Assembly: GCA_965207805.1 (NCBI GenBank)
Contig: OZ242312.1
Coordinates: 186,001-250,000, forward strand
Length of the DNA stretch: 64,000 nt
Reading direction: 5' to 3'
DNA from: Palauibacter sp965207805
Lineage (GTDB): Bacteria; Gemmatimonadota; Gemmatimonadetes; Palauibacterales; Palauibacteraceae
In this document: positions 59,352-64,000 of the stretch, piece by piece
How positions within the stretch are numbered: the stretch's first letter is position 1
Layout: each line of letters opens with the position of its first letter
Translations under genes and position numbers: made by a program
The notes under the pieces: generated by a model
The model's database searches: none
What the model was told of the DNA's origin: nothing
Seen by the model: the letters and a program-made list of their open reading frames with translations, nothing else

Positions 59352-60200
59352 TTACGCTCCAAGCCCTTCCCAGTGGACCCCCGGTATGGACTCGAATCGT
59401 TTTGCCATGACCTCCAGCGCCTCGGGGTTGTCGTCGACGAGGATGAAGTCTCGGTCCAGTTCGTGGGCGGCCATGCCGGTCGTGCCGCTGCCCGCGAAGA
59501 AGTCGAGCACGAGGTCACCGGGGTTCGAGGAGGCTGTGATGATGCGGCGGAGGATGCCGAGCGGTTTCTGGGTCGGATAGCCCGTCCGTTCGGCGCCGCT
59601 CGTGGGGACAATCGTGTGCCACCAGGTGTCCGTGGGCAGCTTGCCGCGCGCGGACTTCTCGGGTCCCACCAATCCCGGCGCCATGTACGGGATGCGCTCG
59701 ATCTCGTCCACGTTGAAGACGTAGTTCGACCGATCCTTCACGTAGAACAGGATGTTGTCGTGCTTCGCGGGCCACCGCGTCTTCGGTCGCGCGCCGTAGT
59801 CGTACGCCCAGATGATCTCGTTCAGAAGATTCTCCGGACCGAACAGGTCGTCCAGAAAGAGTCGGCAGTGGTGCACTTCCCGGTAGTCGACGTGGAAATA
59901 GAACGACCCGTGCGGAGCGAGAACGCGGTACGCCTCGGTCAGCCGCGGCGCGAGGAACGCGAGGTAGTCGTCGAACCGGTCCGCGAACCGCCGAGTCCCG
60001 AGGATGGTCGTTTCGTAGCGCTCGCCCTGGAAGCCCGTCCGGTCGCCTTTTTCGCCCGGTGACGAGCGTCGGGTTTGGATGCGGGTCCGCCGCTGCGTGC
60101 GACCGGTGTTGAAGGGTGGGTCGATGTAGATGAGGTCCGCGTGTCCGTCCGGCATGCCTCGGAGCGCGTCGAGGTTGTCCGCAAGCATGATCGTGGGCAT
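59352..60200 (-). CDS. Orphan N4/N6 DNA methyltransferase
   Basis: A 282-residue DNA methyltransferase. Motif IV (DPPFNTG) is at residues about 27-33 and the SAM-binding motif I (DFFAGSGTTGMAA) lies near residue 245, with a target-recognition segment between them, so this is the beta-class order. The catalytic DPPF motif fits adenine-N6 or cytosine-N4 methylation. GYPTQKPLGILRRII near motif X is also conserved. No restriction gene is adjacent, so it may act as an epigenetic regulator or protect against an invader. ATG at 60200 has GGGAGG about five bases upstream. The 242-base gap to the symporter gene shows nothing recognisable. Confidence 0.9.
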   Translation of the reverse strand: MPTIMLADNLDALRGMPDGHADLIYIDPPFNTGRTQRRTRIQTRRSSPGEKGDRTGFQGERYETTILGTRRFADRFDDYLAFLAPRLTEAYRVLAPHGSFYFHVDYREVHHCRLFLDDLFGPENLLNEIIWAYDYGARPKTRWPAKHDNILFYVKDRSNYVFNVDEIERIPYMAPGLVGPEKSARGKLPTDTWWHTIVPTSGAERTGYPTQKPLGILRRIITASSNPGDLVLDFFAGSGTTGMAAHELDRDFILVDDNPEALEVMAKRFESIPGVHWEGLGA

Positions 60201-60442
60201 GGGGCCTCCCGGGCGATGCTGCCCACGTCGCAGGAAGCGGGCTGGAGTCTCCCGAAGCTAGAGCCGCCGCGCGGGGGGCTCAACGCGGAGACGGAAGTGA
60301 CGCCCATTGCCGGCTCGCCGTCTGGATACCACGATCAACCCCCGTTGGATCGTTCGCTCGAATCGCGGCCTGACCGCCTCTGGGTCGGGTCGCTCACAAC
60401 GCTGGATACGCGCCTCGGCACGGCGCCGCACCGGAGACGCCA

Positions 60443-61705
60443 ATGGAATACGATCCCACTCTCCCCTGGTACCGACGCCTCCACTGGCAGGTGCTGTCCG
60501 CCATGATCCTGGGTCTCGGCGTGGGCTGGGCCTTCGGGCTGCCCGCGGCCAATGCGATCGGCTGGATCGGCGAGCTGTTCATGAAGCTGCTCCGGATGAT
60601 CATCGTGCCGCTCGTGCTCACGTCGATCGTGTCCGGGGTCGCCTCCGTGGGCGGGGGGAGGGCGATCGGCCGCCTGTTCGGCAAGACGATGGGCTACTAC
60701 GTGCTGTCCAGCATGCTGGCGGCGCTGACCGGCCTGCTGATGGTGAACCTCATCCGTCCGGGCCGGAACGCCGACATGGGCGCGGCGGCGCAACAGGAGG
60801 TGCCCGAACTCAGCACGCCGGACTCCGCGGTCGACCTCATCCTCGACATCGTCCCGAACAACTTCTTCGCGGCCGCCTCCGCGGGCGACATGCTGGCGAT
60901 CATCTTCTTCTGCATCGTCTTCGGCGCCGCCATCACCGGACTGCCGGAGAAGCCCCGCGTGGTCGTGACCGACATCTTCAACGCCTTCTTCCAGGCGATG
61001 ATGGCCCTCACGTCGGGGATCATAAAGTTCCTCCCCATCGGCGTCTTCGCGCTCATCACGAAGATGGTGGGGGAGACCGGCTTCGACCGCTTCGCCGCGC
61101 TCGCCAAGTACTTCGCGACGATCGGGTCGGGGCTCACGATCCACCTCTTCATCACGATGCCGCTCCTGCTGATCGTATTTGGCCGGATCAAGCCGCTGGT
61201 CCACTTCGCGAACCTGAGGGAGCCGCTCCTGACCGCGTTCTCGACGAGTTCGTCGGGCGCCACCCTCCCGGTCACGATCAAGACGCTGCGGGAGAAGGTG
61301 GGTGTCTCGAACAAGGTCTCGTCGTTCGTGCTCCCGATGGGCGCCACCGTGAACATGGACGGCACGGCGATCTTCGAGTGCGCCGGCGCCCTCTTCATCG
61401 CGCAGGTGCTCGGGGTCGACCTCAGCATCGGGCAACAGGCGATCGTCGTCCTGACGGCGCTCCTCGCCTCGATCGGCGCGGCGGCGGTGCCCTCGGCCGG
61501 CGTGGTCGTGATCTTCATCGTGCTGAACGCGATCGGCCTCGGCGACAACCCGGAGGCGATCACGATCGTGGGCGCGATGCTCGCCATCGACCGGCCGCTC
61601 GACATGTACCGCACCGCGGTCAACGTGTTCAGCGACTCGTGCGGCGCCGCGATCATCGCCCGCTCCGAAGGAGAGGAGGGGGTAGACACCGAAGTCCGCC
61701 ACTGA
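60443..61705 (+). CDS. Dicarboxylate/amino acid:cation symporter (DAACS family)
   Basis: A 420-residue symporter with eight membrane helices and two re-entrant loops. Conserved blocks are LLRMIIVPLVLTSIVSGV, the HP1-like loop with FSTSSSGATLPVTIKT, the transport-site NMDGTAIFECAGALFIAQ and the HP2 DRPLDMYRTAVNVFSD. Substrates are glutamate, aspartate or C4-dicarboxylates; the TSSSGATLP motif fits either. It would import amino acids released by the exported hydrolases. It is followed by a GC-rich hairpin and the convergent plug lipoprotein gene. Confidence 0.92.
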   Translation: MEYDPTLPWYRRLHWQVLSAMILGLGVGWAFGLPAANAIGWIGELFMKLLRMIIVPLVLTSIVSGVASVGGGRAIGRLFGKTMGYYVLSSMLAALTGLLMVNLIRPGRNADMGAAAQQEVPELSTPDSAVDLILDIVPNNFFAAASAGDMLAIIFFCIVFGAAITGLPEKPRVVVTDIFNAFFQAMMALTSGIIKFLPIGVFALITKMVGETGFDRFAALAKYFATIGSGLTIHLFITMPLLLIVFGRIKPLVHFANLREPLLTAFSTSSSGATLPVTIKTLREKVGVSNKVSSFVLPMGATVNMDGTAIFECAGALFIAQVLGVDLSIGQQAIVVLTALLASIGAAAVPSAGVVVIFIVLNAIGLGDNPEAITIVGAMLAIDRPLDMYRTAVNVFSDSCGAAIIARSEGEEGVDTEVRH

Positions 61706-61721
61706 CGGCGGGACGGTCCTA

Positions 61722-61754
61722 CGCGGGGGCCGGGGAGACGACCGGCCCCCCGCG
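61722..61754. terminator. Strong GC hairpin between convergent genes
   Basis: GGGGGCCGG at 61725-61733 pairs perfectly with CCGGCCCCC at 61742-61750 around an eight-base loop. Two more pairs form beyond a one-base bulge. It lies between the symporter stop and the plug-protein stop and may end transcription from both sides. No T-tract follows on either strand, so the mode of termination is uncertain. Confidence 0.5.
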
Positions 61755-61757
61755 TGG

Positions 61758-62201
61758 TCACCTCGGTTTCGGCCCGTTCAGAAGGGTGGCTTTCTTCCCG
61801 CGCTTCGTCTGGATTTCGATCACGCCGTTCTCACCGCGCGGCCCGTAGAGAATCGTCGCGGCGACCCCCTTCACGATTTCTACGTGGGCTATGTCCAGGG
61901 CCTTGACGTCGGAGATGGGGAAGTCCTCCGGTTGCACGACCCCGTCGATCACGACCAGCGGCGGGATCGAGCGACACTCCGTGCTGATCGACGTCGGTTC
62001 GCGCAGCCGGATCACCTCGGCCTCTCCCACCGAAGTCTGTTCGGCGGGGACGGAAAGCCGGGAGGGCTCTTCGACCCCGAAGTCCGGCGCGAATGGCGAC
62101 TCAACGCGGTCGCACCCGACGCTCGCCAGCACGCAGGCCAGCAGCATGGCGGTGGCCGCCGGACTCCCGAACCCGAACCTGCCTGGCCGGCTGAACCGCA
62201 T
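61758..62201 (-). CDS. Free-standing TonB plug-domain lipoprotein
   Basis: A 147-residue exported lipoprotein (signal ending LASVGCDRV) whose C-terminal 75 residues look like the plug domain of SusC/TonB-dependent receptors: PLVVIDGVV, then LDIAHVEIVKGVAATILYGP and GENGVIEIQTKRG. There is no barrel. The N-terminal 50 residues after the Cys are a flexible linker. It could be a plug-like ligand- or TonB-interacting protein, or a relic of a receptor. GGGAGGG lies close upstream of the ATG at 62201. It is convergent with the symporter gene. Confidence 0.8.
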   Translation of the reverse strand: MRFSRPGRFGFGSPAATAMLLACVLASVGCDRVESPFAPDFGVEEPSRLSVPAEQTSVGEAEVIRLREPTSISTECRSIPPLVVIDGVVQPEDFPISDVKALDIAHVEIVKGVAATILYGPRGENGVIEIQTKRGKKATLLNGPKPR

Positions 62202-62362
62202 GAACCCTCCCTTCGCGTACGTCGTCATCCGTAATCCCGTGTGCTAAACGCCCCGTTGCCGCGTTATGCGACAGTTCGATGGCCTCCACGGACCGCTTTT
62301 CGGCTTGCGCGCGGCCGATCCGGGGTCGAACGTGGCTGGGCGTGCTGAAGGAGGTGGGACGG

Positions 62363-63820
62363 ATGCCCGATCGCAGGGAGTTTCTGAGTCTGGCCGGCAT
62401 CGGCGGCGGCGGTGCGCTGCTTGGGGCCTGCGCGGGCGGCGAAGCGGGATTCGCTTCCGCCCGCGCGGGGAGCGAGGGGTTGGACCCGACCGCTCGCGCG
62501 TTGCTCGACGAGTTGCGCGAGATTCCCATCGACGACACGCACTGCCACCCGATCACCTTCGACGACGCGCAGACGGATCCCGACGCGTTCATCGAGCGGC
62601 TGGCGCTCTCCGCCTTCCCCATGGACCGCTACTTTCCGGCCGGCGTCTACGGACGCTGGCAGGCGGGCGATGCCTCGGAGCGCGCCACCCTCGACGCCGA
62701 GTTCGACATCGCGGCCACCCGCTCCCGAGTGCTCGGGCAGGCCGGTGACACCGTCTTCCTCCGCTACCTCGTGAAGGAACTCGCCGCCTTCCTCGACTGC
62801 GACGCGACCTTCGAAGCGGTGATCGAGGCTCGGAACGAGCGGGGCCGGGACTACGCGAGCTATCTGGGCGCCCTGTTCGCCGACGCGAACATCGAGAACG
62901 CGATGGTTGACATGGGCTACCGGGAGGGGATGGATCAGGCGGGCATCGACCGCTTCAAGGACGCGATCGCCCCGGCCCGCGGACGGCACATCCTCCGGGT
63001 GGACACGATCCTCCGCGGCCTCATGGGCGACGACCTCGACCTCGGGATCGACGAGATCGAGACCGGGATGATGGCCGAGATCGAGGCGGGACTGGACGGC
63101 GACGGCAACCTCGGCGCCCCCTCGTATGGGATGAAGTCGTACCTGCTCCCGCGGCTGGGGCTGCTCAAGCCGCACTTTGATCGAGGAGCGGCCCGGCGCT
63201 CATGGGACGCGTTTCGCGGGAGGCGCTCGCGCGGCGAGGTCCCGGCTGCCGACGCCCAGGACCGCGACGACTACTGGCAGATCCAGAGCGAGGCGCTGAT
63301 CTACCTCCACTCGCTCGCGCTCGAGGCGTGTCTGGAGCGGGACATGCCGATGCAGTTCCACGCCGGCGACGGCGAGGGGCCGCGCGGGATCATGCGGAAC
63401 CAGGATCCCTTCCTCATGGAGGAGATGGTCCGCTTCGAGCGCGGCGGCGTGATGCGGATGCCGCAGGTTATCCTCATCCACGCGGGCTACCCGCTGATCG
63501 GGCAGGCCGCATGGCTCACGCACCTGTACGCGAACTGCCACTTCGAACTGTCGCTCGCCGCGCCCCTCATCCACCACGGCATGCTGCGCATGTTCCTGGA
63601 GGTGATGGAGGTCGTCCCCCTGTCGAAGATCCTGTTCGGGAGCGACGCCTATCACCTGCCGGAGTTCTACTGGCTCGCGGCCAAGTGGGGCCGGCGCTTC
63701 CTCGCGCAGGCGCTCGGGATCTACGTCGACGCCGGAATCCTGACCCGCGACGAGGCCGTAGCGGCCGCCCGCATGATCCTGCACGAAAACAACCGCCGCC
63801 TCTACCATCTCGATGACTGA
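62363..63820 (+). CDS. Tat-exported amidohydrolase (amidohydrolase 2 family)
   Basis: A 485-residue metal-dependent hydrolase of the amidohydrolase 2 (PF04909) type. The leader is twin-arginine-like (PDRREFLSLAGIGGGGALLGA, with a lipobox-like GAC). Metal ligands are in IPIDDTHCHPITF, His residues follow in MPMQFHAGDG and VILIHAGYP, and the terminal Asp is in ILFGSDAYHLP. Relatives include decarboxylases and lactonases; the reaction is not predictable. ATG at 62363 follows AAGGAGG. It is 13 bases upstream of the last gene, which is cut by the window edge. Confidence 0.86.
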   Translation: MPDRREFLSLAGIGGGGALLGACAGGEAGFASARAGSEGLDPTARALLDELREIPIDDTHCHPITFDDAQTDPDAFIERLALSAFPMDRYFPAGVYGRWQAGDASERATLDAEFDIAATRSRVLGQAGDTVFLRYLVKELAAFLDCDATFEAVIEARNERGRDYASYLGALFADANIENAMVDMGYREGMDQAGIDRFKDAIAPARGRHILRVDTILRGLMGDDLDLGIDEIETGMMAEIEAGLDGDGNLGAPSYGMKSYLLPRLGLLKPHFDRGAARRSWDAFRGRRSRGEVPAADAQDRDDYWQIQSEALIYLHSLALEACLERDMPMQFHAGDGEGPRGIMRNQDPFLMEEMVRFERGGVMRMPQVILIHAGYPLIGQAAWLTHLYANCHFELSLAAPLIHHGMLRMFLEVMEVVPLSKILFGSDAYHLPEFYWLAAKWGRRFLAQALGIYVDAGILTRDEAVAAARMILHENNRRLYHLDD

Positions 63821-63833
63821 CCTCGGAGGACCC

Positions 63834-64000
63834 ATGAAGACGACTGGCCGCGCGATTCGAGGCGCTCTCACCGCGCTCTCGGCGCTGATCCTTCTGGCCA
63901 CCGCGGCGGAAGCCGTGCAGCCGATGCAGATGGTCGGGGCTCCCGACCGGGGCCCCGACGAGGGTGAGGGACCGTACGACCGGCTCATCATCCGCGGCGC
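63834..64000 (+). CDS. Exported protein, probable amidohydrolase, 3' partial
   Basis: Only the first 55 codons are in the window. They encode a signal peptide (AIRGALTALSALILLATAAEA) and the start of a mature protein ending GPYDRLIIRG, a typical first strand of exported amidohydrolases of the composite-domain type. CGGAGGA lies just upstream of the ATG at 63834, 13 bases after the preceding gene. The rest of the protein is outside the window, so the family call is tentative. Confidence 0.55.
   Translation, partial: MKTTGRAIRGALTALSALILLATAAEAVQPMQMVGAPDRGPDEGEGPYDRLIIRG

Noticed and set aside
60201..60442. Possible short gene or regulatory RNA in the 242-base gap before the symporter.
   Set aside because: Only weak GC-rich stems are seen and no frame has a ribosome-binding site or recognisable domain.

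Overview
This 64 kb window is GC-rich, gene-dense chromosomal DNA from a Gram-negative bacterium. There are about 49 protein genes, no rRNA or tRNA, no transposase, no phage genes and no CRISPR array. Evidence for an outer membrane includes a TonB-dependent receptor, an RND efflux pair and many lipobox signal peptides. The mix of a LysW carrier-protein amino-acid operon, a NagB/PIG-L fusion, M16, S9 and DUF885 peptidases, many exported amidohydrolases and a free-standing TonB plug lipoprotein looks most like Gemmatimonadota or a neighbouring phylum. That is an inference from gene content, not a phylogenetic result.

Layout. 1-4.0 kb: the end of a molybdenum hydroxylase large subunit, a YjbQ-family protein and a leishmanolysin-like lipoprotein. 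4.1-12.7 kb: the most unusual region. An RND adaptor and pump are followed by a 675-residue protein that joins a GPP34 (GOLPH3-like) domain to a cytochrome P450, then a protein with the hallmarks of eukaryotic sterol C-24 methyltransferase. Converging on these, with overlapping stop codons, is a Rieske oxygenase of the steroid-oxygenase type. I read this as a candidate sterol or triterpenoid tailoring and export module. 12.8-15.4 kb: an exported six-hairpin glycosidase. 15.4-20.1 kb: a tightly coupled lysW-lysX-argC/lysY-[class II glutamine amidotransferase]-lysZ-lysJ operon with three 14-base repeats before lysW. 20.2-25.7 kb: a YwaF-type membrane protein, the NagB/PIG-L fusion and an M16 protease.

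25.8-39.9 kb: a DUF1460 amidase, a TonB receptor coupled to an exported amidase, two exported sulfite-oxidase-like molybdoenzymes around a DUF2784 membrane protein, two amidohydrolases, a major facilitator (MFS) transporter and a Nudix hydrolase. 39.9-44.2 kb: HtpX, then a three-gene overlapping operon of a PP-loop enzyme and two poorly characterised membrane proteins. 44.3-55.2 kb: a run of exported hydrolases (beta-lactamase fold, DUF885, S9, N-acyl-D-amino-acid deacylase, CocE/S15), a cyclophilin lipoprotein, RNase PH and BioY. 55.4-64 kb: a DUF305/LVIVD pair, a cupin, a HigB/HigA-like toxin-antitoxin pair beside an orphan DNA methyltransferase, a dicarboxylate/amino-acid symporter, the plug lipoprotein and two amidohydrolases, the last cut by the window edge.

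How it works together. Apart from the sterol-like module and the LysW operon, the dominant theme is breakdown of peptides, acylated amino acids and amides outside the cytoplasm, with uptake by the TonB receptor and symporter. Neighbouring genes are joined by four-base ATGA or GTGA overlaps at eleven junctions, so translational coupling appears to be the rule here.
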